Shown: one piece after another, positions 25,200 through 34,136 of the stretch
Layout: each line of letters opens with the position of its first letter
Position numbering within the stretch: the stretch's first letter is position 1
NCBI GenBank assembly: GCA_015068555.1
Contig: SVKI01000010.1
Coordinates: 1 to 52,459 of the forward strand
DNA: 52,459 nucleotides
Origin: Oscillospiraceae bacterium
Lineage (GTDB): Bacteria > Bacillota > Clostridia > UBA1381 > UBA9506
Reading direction: 5' to 3'
The notes under the pieces: generated by a model
The model's database searches: none
The model's input: the letters and a program-made list of their open reading frames with translations, nothing else
What the model was told of the DNA's origin: nothing
Translations under genes and position numbers: made by a program

Positions 25200-26468
25200 T
25201 TACTTAAAGATAATAATCAAGAACTGCGATACCAGAACAACTACAATGAGTGCGATGGGATAAGTAGCTGCATAAGCTGCTGCAACCTCTTCGGTGCCTG
25301 CCGTGTTAATCAGGGTGCCCAATGCAGGCGTTGAGGTCATACCGCCTGTGATAGAACCCAGGTTGTTGAGCAAGCTGAGTTTTAACACATATTTAGCAAA
25401 CAGATAACCTACAATCATGGGGATAATTGTCATAATCACGCCGTATACAAAATACATGGGGTCAAAGTTTGCAACAAACTCTGCACCGCCGGGAATACCG
25501 GCACCGATTAAGAACAACATCAAGCCCAATTCGCGAAATACCTTTAAGGTAGATTCCGGCGGCATTAAACTAATTTTTCCGGCTCTGCCAAAGTGACCGA
25601 ACACCAAAGACATTAAAAGACAACCACCGGTTGTGGTGAGAGAAAAAGCTGTTCCGCTGATGCCGTTTCCGGCAAACAACGAAGCATAACCGCCACCGGA
25701 CAGAGGAATTTTAATCATGCCGACTAAAACGCCGATGATAGCCGCCAGTGCAAACGCCGCAATACCAAAGCCGTCAAGTTCAATCAACTTGCCTTTGTAT
25801 TCCTTCTTTTCGCCGTCATCAATCTGCGTCAGTTTAGCTCTTTCTTCTGCCATATTAGCCTTAGAGAATTTCGGCACGAGTTGAACGAATAGAACAACGC
25901 CCAGCACGCCGAAGATATAGGCAATACCGTGGCCAACAGAAACAAGGCTTTCAAGTTCAGCTGCAACCGTGTCCTTCGCTGCAGAAAAAGCTGGTGTGGA
26001 GGTAAGAGAACCGGATAAAAGACCAACAATCATCGCTGTAAAACCTTCTCTGGTTTCAATGCTTGAACCGTAGCCAAATATCTCGCCTAAGTAAATACAA
26101 CCAGCAGCCGAAAGTCCACCGGCAATGATGATTAAAAGACCCAAAAGCACATAGGATTTAAAATTCTTTTTCATATTGCTGAAGAACTTGGGACCGGCAA
26201 TAAAGCCGACTGAGGTTACAAAGAAAATTAAGCCTAAGCTTTCAATAATCTTCAAAGCCTTGTCGGTATATTCAGGCAGTTGTGCAGCCAAAGGCTTATA
26301 GAAAAAGCAACCAAAAAGCAGAGCGACAATAAATACGCCGGCTGTTCCTAAATTAACGCCCTTAATCGTTACACGACCCAGTGCATATCCCAGGAAGGCA
26401 ATAATCATCAAGCAAAACATTAAAAAGGTAATTCCCGTAACAGAAATTACGCCACCAAATAATGTCAT
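25200..26468 (-). CDS. AspT/SucE-type (AAEx family) dicarboxylate exchanger
   Basis: A 422-residue integral membrane protein with about ten to twelve helices in two halves around a soluble central loop (about 215-240). Each half has the family signature: GLLSGSLTSTPAFSAA and GGMTSTPALGTL. AspT exchanges aspartate for alanine, and the relative SucE exports succinate. The start at 26468 (MTLFGGV) follows GAAAGGAA; further upstream ATGs lack a site. Placed between fumarate reductase and fumarase genes, it most likely exchanges C4-dicarboxylates (for example malate, fumarate or aspartate against succinate). The substrate is inferred from context. It lacks the TrkA_C central domains seen in some relatives. 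Confidence 0.8.
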   Translation of the reverse strand: MTLFGGVISVTGITFLMFCLMIIAFLGYALGRVTIKGVNLGTAGVFIVALLFGCFFYKPLAAQLPEYTDKALKIIESLGLIFFVTSVGFIAGPKFFSNMKKNFKSYVLLGLLIIIAGGLSAAGCIYLGEIFGYGSSIETREGFTAMIVGLLSGSLTSTPAFSAAKDTVAAELESLVSVGHGIAYIFGVLGVVLFVQLVPKFSKANMAEERAKLTQIDDGEKKEYKGKLIELDGFGIAAFALAAIIGVLVGMIKIPLSGGGYASLFAGNGISGTAFSLTTTGGCLLMSLVFGHFGRAGKISLMPPESTLKVFRELGLMLFLIGAGIPGGAEFVANFDPMYFVYGVIMTIIPMIVGYLFAKYVLKLSLLNNLGSITGGMTSTPALGTLINTAGTEEVAAAYAATYPIALIVVVLVSQFLIIIFK

Positions 26469-26516
26469 AACAAATATTCCTTTCTTATATGAAATAAATT
26501 TCCGTCTATACATCCG

Positions 26517-26550
26517 AAACACCGGGGCGGTCACAACCGCCACGGTGTTT
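26517..26550 (-). other. Strong intercistronic hairpin
   Basis: In the 94-base gap between the flavoprotein gene and the exchanger gene, AAACACCG/CGGTGTTT and GGCGGT/ACCGCC form a 14-bp stem with one mismatch. No T run follows on the minus strand. It is probably an RNA processing or stabilising element that divides the operon into redox and transport/fumarase parts; partial termination is possible. Confidence 0.65.
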
Positions 26551-26562
26551 TAGGAACAATTT

Positions 26563-28161
26563 TTATCTTTCGTGACGGGCATACTGAGGCAGCAGGAGCG
26601 GAGATACCGCATCGCCTGCAAGGCCGGCACCGGCCAGTTCCTTAGCATAGTCATCAACATGTGACAGCGTCATCGTGCCTAAGGTTACGTCCTTAGCACG
26701 AGCTGCTGCAGCCTTACCTGCATTACGACCAAATACAATAATATCAAGCAAGGAGTTACCCATCAGGCGGTTTCTGCCGTGGATACCACCAACTGCTTCG
26801 CCGGCAACGAGCAGGTTGGAAATTGCTTTGGTAAAGCCATCGCCACCAATTTCAAGACCACCGTTCTGATAATGCAGAGTGGGATATACAAGGATAGGAA
26901 CCTTTCTCATATCAATGCCGTAATTTAAGTACATACGAAGCATTGCAGGAATTCTCTTTTCGATAGTGCCTTCGCCACCTAAGATTTCAATCATCGGTGT
27001 ATCCAGCCATACACCGCTGCCAAGCGGTGTGTCTACACCCTTGCCGTTGGCGCATTCACGGATAATGGCAGAAGCTGAAACGTCTCTTGTTTCAAGAGGA
27101 TGCGCATAGGCTTCACCATCTTTATTAACGAGCATTGCACCCAAAGAGCGCACTTTTTCAGTAACGAGCGCACCAAAAATCTGTGAAGGATATGCAACAC
27201 CTGTGGGATGATACTGAATGGTATCCTGATACAGAAGGGGTGCACCGGCACGGTAACCTAAAATCAGACCGTCGGCTGTAGCACCGTAATGGTTGGAGGT
27301 CGGGAAGTTCTGATAATGCAGGCGACCTGCACCGCCGGTTGCGATAACAACGGTTTTAGCACGGGCAACTGCGTAATCGCCGGTTTCCATATTAAGGAGC
27401 ACGGCACCTGCAACCTGACCCTTTTCATCTTTAATCAGTTCCACTGCAGAAGTAAATTCTACCACGGGAATACCGCGGTTAATCACTTCATCACGCAGAG
27501 TACGCATGATTTCTGCACCGGAATAGTCTTTGCAGGCATGCATTCTTTTTCTGGAAGTACCGCCACCGTGGGTGGTAACCATGCGACCGTCAGCATCTTT
27601 ATCAAACATAACGCCCAGATTGTTAAGCCATTTTATGGCATCGGGAGCTTCCATAACCAAACGACGCAGAAGTTCGGGGCGCGCTGCGAAGTGACCGCCG
27701 CCAAACGCATCTAAGTAATGCTGAACGGGAGAGTCGTTCTCTTTATCAGCTGCCTGGATGCCACCTTCTGCCATCATGGTGTTGGCATCACCGATACGAA
27801 GCTTAGTAACAATCATAACATTGGCACCGGCTTCGTGTGCTTCGATTGCCGCTGAAGAGCCGGCACCGCCGCCACCAATGACCAGCACATCCACATCATA
27901 GTCAACTTTAGAAAGGTCAACGGATGTGTGTAACAGTCTGCTGTTTGAATGCAGCAAATCAGTCAGTTCTGCCGGGGCTTTCTGACCCTTGTTGGGTCCA
28001 ATTTTAATTTCTTTAAATCCATCTTCACGGTAGTCGGGATGGTATGCCTTAAGAAGGGCATCCTTTTCATCGGCCGTCATTCTTCTGGGCTCTGTTTTCA
28101 TACGCTCCTGACGGGTTGCCTCCACCTTTTTGATAGATTCAAGCATTTCCGCTGTAAACAT
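26563..28161 (-). CDS. Fumarate reductase/succinate dehydrogenase-type flavoprotein, soluble form
   Basis: A 532-residue FAD protein. About 88 residues precede the FAD fold (VLVIGGGGAGSSAAIEA, 93-109), an unusual N-terminal extension, and only about 50 follow the last FAD segment (GRNRLMGNSLLDIIVFGR), so the C-terminal domains of SdhA/FrdA are missing. The histidine that binds FAD covalently in FrdA is replaced by N127 (NTMMAEGG). Substrate-site elements remain: YHPTG, TEKVRSLGA with the catalytic-type arginine, ETRDVSASAI and LHYQNGG. TAAGGAGGG precedes the ATG. It resembles the flavoprotein of thiol:fumarate reductase more than membrane FrdA. It should reduce fumarate to succinate with electrons from the adjacent Fe-S protein. 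L-aspartate oxidase was considered and rejected on context. Confidence 0.85.
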   Translation of the reverse strand: MFTAEMLESIKKVEATRQERMKTEPRRMTADEKDALLKAYHPDYREDGFKEIKIGPNKGQKAPAELTDLLHSNSRLLHTSVDLSKVDYDVDVLVIGGGGAGSSAAIEAHEAGANVMIVTKLRIGDANTMMAEGGIQAADKENDSPVQHYLDAFGGGHFAARPELLRRLVMEAPDAIKWLNNLGVMFDKDADGRMVTTHGGGTSRKRMHACKDYSGAEIMRTLRDEVINRGIPVVEFTSAVELIKDEKGQVAGAVLLNMETGDYAVARAKTVVIATGGAGRLHYQNFPTSNHYGATADGLILGYRAGAPLLYQDTIQYHPTGVAYPSQIFGALVTEKVRSLGAMLVNKDGEAYAHPLETRDVSASAIIRECANGKGVDTPLGSGVWLDTPMIEILGGEGTIEKRIPAMLRMYLNYGIDMRKVPILVYPTLHYQNGGLEIGGDGFTKAISNLLVAGEAVGGIHGRNRLMGNSLLDIIVFGRNAGKAAAARAKDVTLGTMTLSHVDDYAKELAGAGLAGDAVSPLLLPQYARHER

Positions 28162-28174
28162 GATGATTCCCTCC

Positions 28175-28849
28175 TTATTTCTCAATTTCTCTGGTGTTGT
28201 AAAGTTCTTTCATCTCTGTGATGGGCTTTTGCATAATCTGCTCAATCAGTTCATCATAAGCACCCTTATTGATTTCTTCCACACGAGTTTTTAAGTGGTC
28301 GGTTTCAGGGGCGATATATTTACCGGTCAAACGTCTTGCCAAAAGACCAACCATGGGGTGACTGATGCCGGCCGGACAACGAACAGAGCAGCAACCGCAG
28401 CTTACACAGTCAAAGGATTCTTCTGCACACTTTTCATATTCGCCACGCTGTGCATACGCAATATATTGCATAACGTTTAAATCCTGTGTGCAGGCCTTTG
28501 TGCAGGCGTTACAACCGATACAGCTGTAAATTTCAGGATACAGTTCCATCATAATCTGCTGGGTCGGTTTAATCTCCTCAATGTCATAGGTGCGCTTATC
28601 GGTCGGGAAGAAGGGAATGCTTGCAACATACATGCCTTCCTCTACCTGTGTCTGACAAGCAAGACAGGTTTTGAGTTCGTTCTTTCCCTTAATGCGATAA
28701 ATGGTCGCACAGGCACCGCAGAAGCCATGGCGGCAACCGCAGCCTCTTTTTAATGTGTAACCGGCATATTCCATAGCCGTCATAATGGTCAGGTCACCGG
28801 GTACGCTGTATTTCTTACCGAAAAAGTATACATTTACCATGTTATCCAT
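28175..28849 (-). CDS. FrdB/TfrB-like iron-sulfur subunit
   Basis: A 224-residue soluble electron-transfer protein. The N-terminal plant-type [2Fe-2S] domain has C39-x4-C44-x2-C47 and C62/C65 (with an extra C37); two ferredoxin-type motifs follow, C110-x2-C-x2-C-x3-C120 and C148-x2-C-x2-C-x3-C158. In standard FrdB the second and third clusters are [4Fe-4S] and [3Fe-4S]; here all four cysteines are present in both, suggesting two [4Fe-4S]. There is no C-terminal CCG domain, unlike TfrB of methanogens, but a separate HdrB is encoded in the operon. It passes electrons to the flavoprotein encoded 13 bases downstream. No membrane anchor gene (FrdC/SdhC) is present. Confidence 0.87.
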   Translation of the reverse strand: MDNMVNVYFFGKKYSVPGDLTIMTAMEYAGYTLKRGCGCRHGFCGACATIYRIKGKNELKTCLACQTQVEEGMYVASIPFFPTDKRTYDIEEIKPTQQIMMELYPEIYSCIGCNACTKACTQDLNVMQYIAYAQRGEYEKCAEESFDCVSCGCCSVRCPAGISHPMVGLLARRLTGKYIAPETDHLKTRVEEINKGAYDELIEQIMQKPITEMKELYNTREIEK

Positions 28850-28867
28850 AATCGTAACGGTCCTTTC

Positions 28868-29722
28868 TTAATATTCATTGGGCAGCTCGTCTATCTCGTC
28901 GCAACGAAATACCGGGCCATCTTTACAAACATATTTGGAGCCGATGTTGCAGCGTCCGCATTTACCAACGCCGCACTTCATACGGAGCTCTAACGTGGTG
29001 TAAACCTGCTCTTTAGAAAAGCCCATTTCCATCAGAGCCGCCAAAACAAATTTAATCATAATCGGTGGCCCGCAAACAAGAGCGGTTTTATCGGTTGAAA
29101 AACCGATTTCCTTAAGGTAAGCGGGTACAAAGCCAACATGACCTTCCCATCCCTCTTGCTCTCTGTCGATGGTGAGATATACGTTCACGCCCTCTGTTTT
29201 TTCCCAAACCTCGCGAATTTCCTTAAGCTGAACCAAGTCGTCAGCAGAGCGGGAACCGTACAGAATGTCAACGGTGCCGTAGTTTTCGCGATTATCAATG
29301 ACGTAATTGATAACAGAGCGAAGCGGTGCAAGACCGATACCGCCGGCAATAAACAAAAGATTTTTACCCTTTAACTCGGTTTCTACGGGGAAGTTGTTAC
29401 CGTAAGGTCCGCGAACGGTTATCTCGTCACCAACTTCTAAGCTGTGCAGTTGCTCAGTAAGCATTCCGCAACGCTTAATGCTGAATTCCTGATACTCCTT
29501 ATTGGTAGGAGAAGATGTAATCGAAAACATACCCTCGCTGACACCTGGCACGCAAACCATAGCGCACTGACCGGGCATATGCTCGAACAGTTTACCACCT
29601 TCGGGCGCATTCACACGGAAGGTTTTAACATCCGGTGTTTCCTGACGGATATCGGTGATGATACCCACCTTTGGAATTAATGTGTCAAGCGAAAAGTCGT
29701 CATGGCAATGACAATCACACAT
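28868..29722 (-). CDS. flxA: FlxA-like NAD(P)H:acceptor oxidoreductase module (FAD, [2Fe-2S])
   Basis: A 284-residue flavoprotein of the ferredoxin-NADP reductase superfamily, related to sulfhydrogenase gamma and anaerobic sulfite reductase B. Order: a short Cys/His-rich N-terminus (MCDCHCHDD), an FAD domain (MFSITSSPTN), the nucleotide-binding domain (FIAGGIGLAPLRSVI; ALVCGPPIM) and a C-terminal [2Fe-2S] site (CGVGKCGRCNIGSKYVC). It should take a hydride from NADH and feed the Fe-S subunits. GAGGAGGG precedes the ATG at 29722, which overlaps the upstream gene by eight bases. The FlxA name follows the Flx-Hdr precedent in sulfate reducers. Confidence 0.85.
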   Translation of the reverse strand: MCDCHCHDDFSLDTLIPKVGIITDIRQETPDVKTFRVNAPEGGKLFEHMPGQCAMVCVPGVSEGMFSITSSPTNKEYQEFSIKRCGMLTEQLHSLEVGDEITVRGPYGNNFPVETELKGKNLLFIAGGIGLAPLRSVINYVIDNRENYGTVDILYGSRSADDLVQLKEIREVWEKTEGVNVYLTIDREQEGWEGHVGFVPAYLKEIGFSTDKTALVCGPPIMIKFVLAALMEMGFSKEQVYTTLELRMKCGVGKCGRCNIGSKYVCKDGPVFRCDEIDELPNEY

Positions 29723-30752
29723 TTGCTTTTCCCTCCTCTTGCGCAAAAGCTTTAATCACCTTTACAATATTGAGTGATGCGGGACATTTATCCACACAAC
29801 GTCCGCAACCTACGCAGGAATACATACCGTCGTTATTGGCCGGGAAGTATACCAGCTTGTGCATAAACCGCTGACGGAAGCGCTGCATCTGACTGGTACG
29901 GTTGTTACCGTGCGCCATCATGGTAAAGTCAGAGTACATGCAGGAGTCCCAGCAACGGTATCTCTGTACGCCGTTACCTGTGTTATAATCCTTAATGTCA
30001 TAACATTGGCAGGTTGGGCAAGAGAAGGTACAGGTACCGCAAGCTAAGCAGGGCTTATATAATTTTTCCCACAGGGGAGAATCAAATTTTGCATCCAGTG
30101 CGTTGCCGTCCCAACCTTCTAAGGAAAGGTTAGCATACGGCAGCTTTTCTGTGATAGCACGAATCGAAGCCATTTCTGCTTCCACTTCTGCTTCATCGCA
30201 TTCAGCTAAAACAGAAGCAACAATTTTTGTGAGGGCTTCACCCTTTTCAGTCAGCGCCTTCCAGTAGAGGTCCTCGCCAATCAGCCAGGCTGCTATATCA
30301 GCGGCGGGCTCTGCCGCATCTACGCCAAATACCTTACAGAAGCAGGATTCTTCCGGCTCGTGACAAGCCAAAGCCACGATGGTGCCGTGGGCACGGCGTG
30401 CGGCATAGAAGGTATCAACCGGATCAGATAAAAAGACTTTATCCAACACCTCGATACCCTTCACATCACAGGCACGCATACCAAAAACGGTAAACGGCTT
30501 ATCCTGCAATGCTTCCGGTTCGATGGAAAGCTTTTTATCTTCTCTGCGGCAGGTGTACAGCGTTTCGCTTTGCGGGAAGAATGCGTCCTTAGGCGATTTT
30601 ACGGTTTTTAAGGTGTCGATATCTACAATCGCATCTTCATCCCAGGCTGCAAAGTTAGCACTGCCGTTTATATCAACCGGTACATATAAATCCTGAGCGT
30701 CTGCAATCAAACGGAATAATGATGGCAGTTCGCTTTTTGCTATTTTAAACAT
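29715..30752 (-). CDS. FlxB/FlxC-like 4Fe-4S dicluster protein (hydrogenase beta/AsrA type)
   Basis: A 345-residue protein of the family that includes sulfhydrogenase beta and anaerobic sulfite reductase A. The N-terminal 230 residues have no cofactor motif except a possible site at GMRACDVKGIEVLD and CFCKVFG; the C-terminal part has two four-cysteine motifs, CLACGTCTFSCPTCQC (about 235-250) and CVGCGRCVDKCPAS (about 315-328). It probably wires FlxA to the Hdr core. AAAGGGGAT precedes the ATG, three bases after the previous gene. Which Flx letter applies cannot be decided without alignment. Confidence 0.82.
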   Translation of the reverse strand: MFKIAKSELPSLFRLIADAQDLYVPVDINGSANFAAWDEDAIVDIDTLKTVKSPKDAFFPQSETLYTCRREDKKLSIEPEALQDKPFTVFGMRACDVKGIEVLDKVFLSDPVDTFYAARRAHGTIVALACHEPEESCFCKVFGVDAAEPAADIAAWLIGEDLYWKALTEKGEALTKIVASVLAECDEAEVEAEMASIRAITEKLPYANLSLEGWDGNALDAKFDSPLWEKLYKPCLACGTCTFSCPTCQCYDIKDYNTGNGVQRYRCWDSCMYSDFTMMAHGNNRTSQMQRFRQRFMHKLVYFPANNDGMYSCVGCGRCVDKCPASLNIVKVIKAFAQEEGKANV

Positions 30753-30755
30753 ACA

Positions 30756-31727
30756 TTATCCCCTTTCTGCAACAATGCTCGGTTCAACGTCTTCAAAGGT
30801 GAAATCGGTGAGCGGGCCTTTGGCTTCTGCATCGCTACCAGCCTGGAATTCACCATAGAATTCGTTGATATCCTTGATAAATTTGCGGTTAAACAAATGA
30901 AGCGGAATACCCTGCGGGCAAACACGACTGCATTCACCGCAATCGGTACAACGTCCGGCCACATGGAAGGCACGGATGATGTGGAACATTTTTTCTTCAA
31001 AGGAATCCACATTTGCTTTTTGTGCACTGTCAAACTTGGTGCTGTCAAACACACATTTACGGCAACTGCAAGCCGGGCAAACATTACGACAGGCGTTGCA
31101 GCGAATGCACTTGGAAAGCTCCTTCTGGAAGAAGGCAAACTTTTCTTCGGGGCTCATGGCCTCAATTTTTTCTACTTCGCTGAAGCGCTCAGCATCGACT
31201 GTATCAACCGATTCGCCAATCACCTCATCAAACACAACGTGTTCCTTGCCCTTGCAAACGTGGCAACGTTCGAGCATTGCATCGTTATAAGCACAGGTTT
31301 TGGTGCCATACAGGGTTTCAACCGTGAGTGTATCAGGGCCGTCCATTTCGGCGCCGGATACCGCTGTGATGCCCTTAATGCCAAGCTTTTTCATGCGCTC
31401 AACATCGAGCTTGCCACGGCAACCCACACCAATGATGTAGGCATTTTCACGCACAACACGGTGTTCTTTTAAAAGCTGATTAAAGCTATAAGAATCGCAA
31501 GGTTTTAACATAACTAAAGTTTTACCTTCCTGCTTGCAGGCTTCAATCATATATTTGCTTAAGTTGGCACCGCAGAATCCGTTATACACAAATTCTTCGA
31601 GTTCCTCAGCAGTTTCAAAAAATGCCGGTTCCGGGTTGTAACCCAGATCGCCCTTTTTCCAACCAAGTACGCGATTAACAGCACCGCTTGAAAGAAGCTC
31701 CTTGGCACGATTCACTAATTCTTGCAT
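30756..31727 (-). CDS. FlxB/FlxC-like Fe-S electron-transfer protein
   Basis: A 323-residue soluble protein. The middle (MLKPCDSYSFNQLLKE, VGCRGKLDVERMKKLG, ERCHVCKGKEHV) resembles the F420/formate dehydrogenase beta (FrhB/FdhB) family; two ferredoxin-like motifs follow, CIRCNACRNVCPACSCRKC (about 208-226) and CTDCGECSRVCPQG (about 260-273). GGGGGAT precedes the ATG, which overlaps mvhD by 13 bases. It is one of the Flx electron carriers between NADH and HdrA. Confidence 0.82.
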   Translation of the reverse strand: MQELVNRAKELLSSGAVNRVLGWKKGDLGYNPEPAFFETAEELEEFVYNGFCGANLSKYMIEACKQEGKTLVMLKPCDSYSFNQLLKEHRVVRENAYIIGVGCRGKLDVERMKKLGIKGITAVSGAEMDGPDTLTVETLYGTKTCAYNDAMLERCHVCKGKEHVVFDEVIGESVDTVDAERFSEVEKIEAMSPEEKFAFFQKELSKCIRCNACRNVCPACSCRKCVFDSTKFDSAQKANVDSFEEKMFHIIRAFHVAGRCTDCGECSRVCPQGIPLHLFNRKFIKDINEFYGEFQAGSDAEAKGPLTDFTFEDVEPSIVAERG

Positions 31728-32152
31728 CTCAAATCCCCCAATCTGACATTTCTGCCCAGAGAATGGATTTTCTCAACAAATTCATTCATGGTCGTAGAGA
31801 ATTTCACGCCCTCAGCTGCAGAAACCCATTCCACGCGCGTACGGCCGTTTTCAACGCCGATGTAATCCAGCATGGAGAACAGCAGGGTCATTCGTCTTCT
31901 TGCGTAATAGTTGCCCGTGCTGTAGTGACAGTCGCCGGGGTGGCATCCGCAAAGAATTACACCGTCGGCACCCTTTTCAAAAGCACGCAGAATGAACATG
32001 GGATTCACGCGGCAGGAACAGGGTACGCGAATGATTTTTACATCTGCAGGATACGAAAGACGGCTGCTGCCGGCAAGATCTGCACCGGCATAGCTGCACC
32101 AGTTACAGCAAAAGGCCACAATTTTCGGCTTAAAGGTTGTATCTATCGACAT
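31715..32152 (-). CDS. mvhD: MvhD/FlxD-type [2Fe-2S] linker protein
   Basis: A 145-residue protein of the methyl-viologen-reducing hydrogenase delta family, which connects an electron input module to HdrA. The cysteines cluster as CCNWC (15-19), CSCRVNP and LCGCHPGDCHY, the conserved pattern. The ATG at 32152 gives MSIDTTFKPKIVAFCC and lies ten bases inside the end of hdrA; an upstream ATG is in frame but lies deep in hdrA. Its presence shows that the Hdr complex here receives electrons from a docked module rather than working alone. Confidence 0.92.
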   Translation of the reverse strand: MSIDTTFKPKIVAFCCNWCSYAGADLAGSSRLSYPADVKIIRVPCSCRVNPMFILRAFEKGADGVILCGCHPGDCHYSTGNYYARRRMTLLFSMLDYIGVENGRTRVEWVSAAEGVKFSTTMNEFVEKIHSLGRNVRLGDLRCKN

Positions 32153-34131
32153 ATTGCATCTACCTCCGCTATAATCTGTCTGTTCGAGAAGCCCTGCAGG
32201 TCCATAGCACCTGACGGGCATGTTACGGTACAAGCACCGCAACCCTGACACAGAGCATTATTTACCACAGCAACACGACGGGTTTCACGAATGCCGTGGT
32301 CGTTGATTTCTTTATCTTCATAGGTAATGGCGCCATACGGACAAACGTTAGCACAAGCCGAGCAGCCATTACATAACAGTTCATCAGATTTTGCTGTACA
32401 GGGGTTCGTCATCAGCTTATCCTTAGCCAAAAGACCAATGGCCTTCACCGCCGCAGCACCTGCCTGGGCAACCGTTTCAGGAATATCCTTCGGACCCTGA
32501 CAAACACCGGATAAGAAGATGCCGGCTGTAGGAGATTCTACAGGGCGCAGTTTAGCATGGCCTTCTGTTAAGAAGTTGTTTGTATCGATGCTGGCCGTCA
32601 CCATGGTTGCAATTTTACGAACGGAAGGCTCTGGCTCGATAGCTGTTGCAAGCACAACCATATCCGCATAGGTCTTAATCTGCTTGTTATCCAGCATATC
32701 CACAGCCTGTACAAGCAACTGGCCGTCAGGCTGCGGTGCAACCTTACCAACCTGACCTTTTACATAATTGACGCCGTATTCCTCAACAGCACGGCGGTAA
32801 AATTCATCAAAGTTTTTACCGGGTGTACGAACATCAATATAAAATACGGTTACATCCACATCGGGATACTTATCACGGATGAGCATAGCATGCTTTGCTG
32901 TGTACATACAGCAAATTTTGGAGCAATAGCTCTTGCCGCGGTCATCACTGCAACGGCTGCCGACACACTGCACGAACACAATGTGCTTCGGATGTTTGCC
33001 GTCAGACAGTCTTTCTAAGTGACCCTTGGTCGGGCCTGCCGCATTCATAATGCGTTCCAGTTCCAAAGAGGTGATAACATCCTTGCTCTGGTTATAGGCA
33101 AATTCATCGTAGCGGTCAAGCTTTATGGTATCAAAACCGGTTGCCACCACGATGGCACCATACTTCTGCGTTACGATTTCGTCCTGCTGGCTGTAATCAA
33201 TCGCGCCGGCCTGACAAATCTTTTCACACAAACCGCACTTACCTGTTTTAAATTTGATACAGCTTTCGCGGTCAATCACAGGCACATTGGGGATAGCCTG
33301 TGCAAAAGGCGTGTAAATCGCGCTTCTGGTCGAAAGACCTCTGTTAAATTCACTGAGCGCCTTTTTGGACGGACATTTTTCCTGACAAAGTCCGCAACCG
33401 GTGCACTTTGTCATATCAATACTGCGGGCCTTTTTACGGATATCAACCGTAAAGTCGCCCACGAAGCCGGATACCTTTTCCACCTCACTGTAGGTGTGGA
33501 TGGTGATTTTTTCGTGCGCTGCCGCTTCCACCATTTTTGGGGTTAAGATACAAGCTGAACAGTCAAGCGTCGGGAAGGTTTTGTCAAGCTGTGACATTCT
33601 GCCACCGATACTGGGCGTTTTTTCAACAATGTCTACCTCGTAGCCTGCTTCTGCAATATCAAGTGCCGTCTGGATGCCGGCGATGCCGCCGCCAATCACA
33701 AGCGCACGCTTGGTTACAAGACTTTCACCCGGTTGCAGAGGCGCATTTAAATTCACCTTGGCAATGGCCGCACGGGCTAAGATAACTGCCTTTTCAGTGG
33801 CCACTTCCATATCTTTATGAATCCAGGAGCAATGCTCACGGATATTTGCAATTTCAACCATGTAGGGGTTGATGCCGGCACGCTCTGCCGCCTTTCTGAA
33901 GGTTGCCTCGTGCATACGGGGCGAGCAAGAGCAAACCACAATACCGGTCAGCTTCTTCTCGCGAATGGCTTCTGCGATTAAAGCCTGTCCTGCTTCGGAG
34001 CACATGTAGGGATAATCATCAGCATGAACAACGCCGGGCTCCTTCAGGGCCATTTCTGCAACTTTTTTAACATCTACCGTTGCTGCAATATTACTGCCGC
34101 AATGACATACAAAAACACCAATTCTTTGCAA
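32143..34131 (-). CDS. hdrA: Heterodisulfide reductase subunit A-like, electron-bifurcating flavoprotein
   Basis: A 662-residue protein, the site of flavin-based electron bifurcation in Hdr complexes. In order: an N-terminal HdrA-type Fe-S domain (VCHCGSNIAA; VVCSCSPRMHE), the FAD fold (ALVIGGGIAGIQTALDIAEA, 143-162) with CSAC at 191-194, a ferredoxin motif at 243-253, a second at 291-306 with a lengthened first gap (C-x8-C), and two C-terminal [4Fe-4S] motifs at 587-597 and 628-638. The preferred start is TTG at 34131, eight bases after AGGAGG; a GTG at 34140 overlaps that site. It lies between hdrC and mvhD. Confidence 0.94.
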   Translation of the reverse strand: MQRIGVFVCHCGSNIAATVDVKKVAEMALKEPGVVHADDYPYMCSEAGQALIAEAIREKKLTGIVVCSCSPRMHEATFRKAAERAGINPYMVEIANIREHCSWIHKDMEVATEKAVILARAAIAKVNLNAPLQPGESLVTKRALVIGGGIAGIQTALDIAEAGYEVDIVEKTPSIGGRMSQLDKTFPTLDCSACILTPKMVEAAAHEKITIHTYSEVEKVSGFVGDFTVDIRKKARSIDMTKCTGCGLCQEKCPSKKALSEFNRGLSTRSAIYTPFAQAIPNVPVIDRESCIKFKTGKCGLCEKICQAGAIDYSQQDEIVTQKYGAIVVATGFDTIKLDRYDEFAYNQSKDVITSLELERIMNAAGPTKGHLERLSDGKHPKHIVFVQCVGSRCSDDRGKSYCSKICCMYTAKHAMLIRDKYPDVDVTVFYIDVRTPGKNFDEFYRRAVEEYGVNYVKGQVGKVAPQPDGQLLVQAVDMLDNKQIKTYADMVVLATAIEPEPSVRKIATMVTASIDTNNFLTEGHAKLRPVESPTAGIFLSGVCQGPKDIPETVAQAGAAAVKAIGLLAKDKLMTNPCTAKSDELLCNGCSACANVCPYGAITYEDKEINDHGIRETRRVAVVNNALCQGCGACTVTCPSGAMDLQGFSNRQIIAEVDAICR

Positions 34132-34136
34132 TGTGC

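Noticed and set aside
26563-28161. L-aspartate oxidase (NadB)
   Set aside because: NadB shares non-covalent FAD and a similar length, but no nadA/nadC is near, an FrdB-like Fe-S subunit precedes it and fumarase genes follow, and the long N-terminal extension is not NadB-like.
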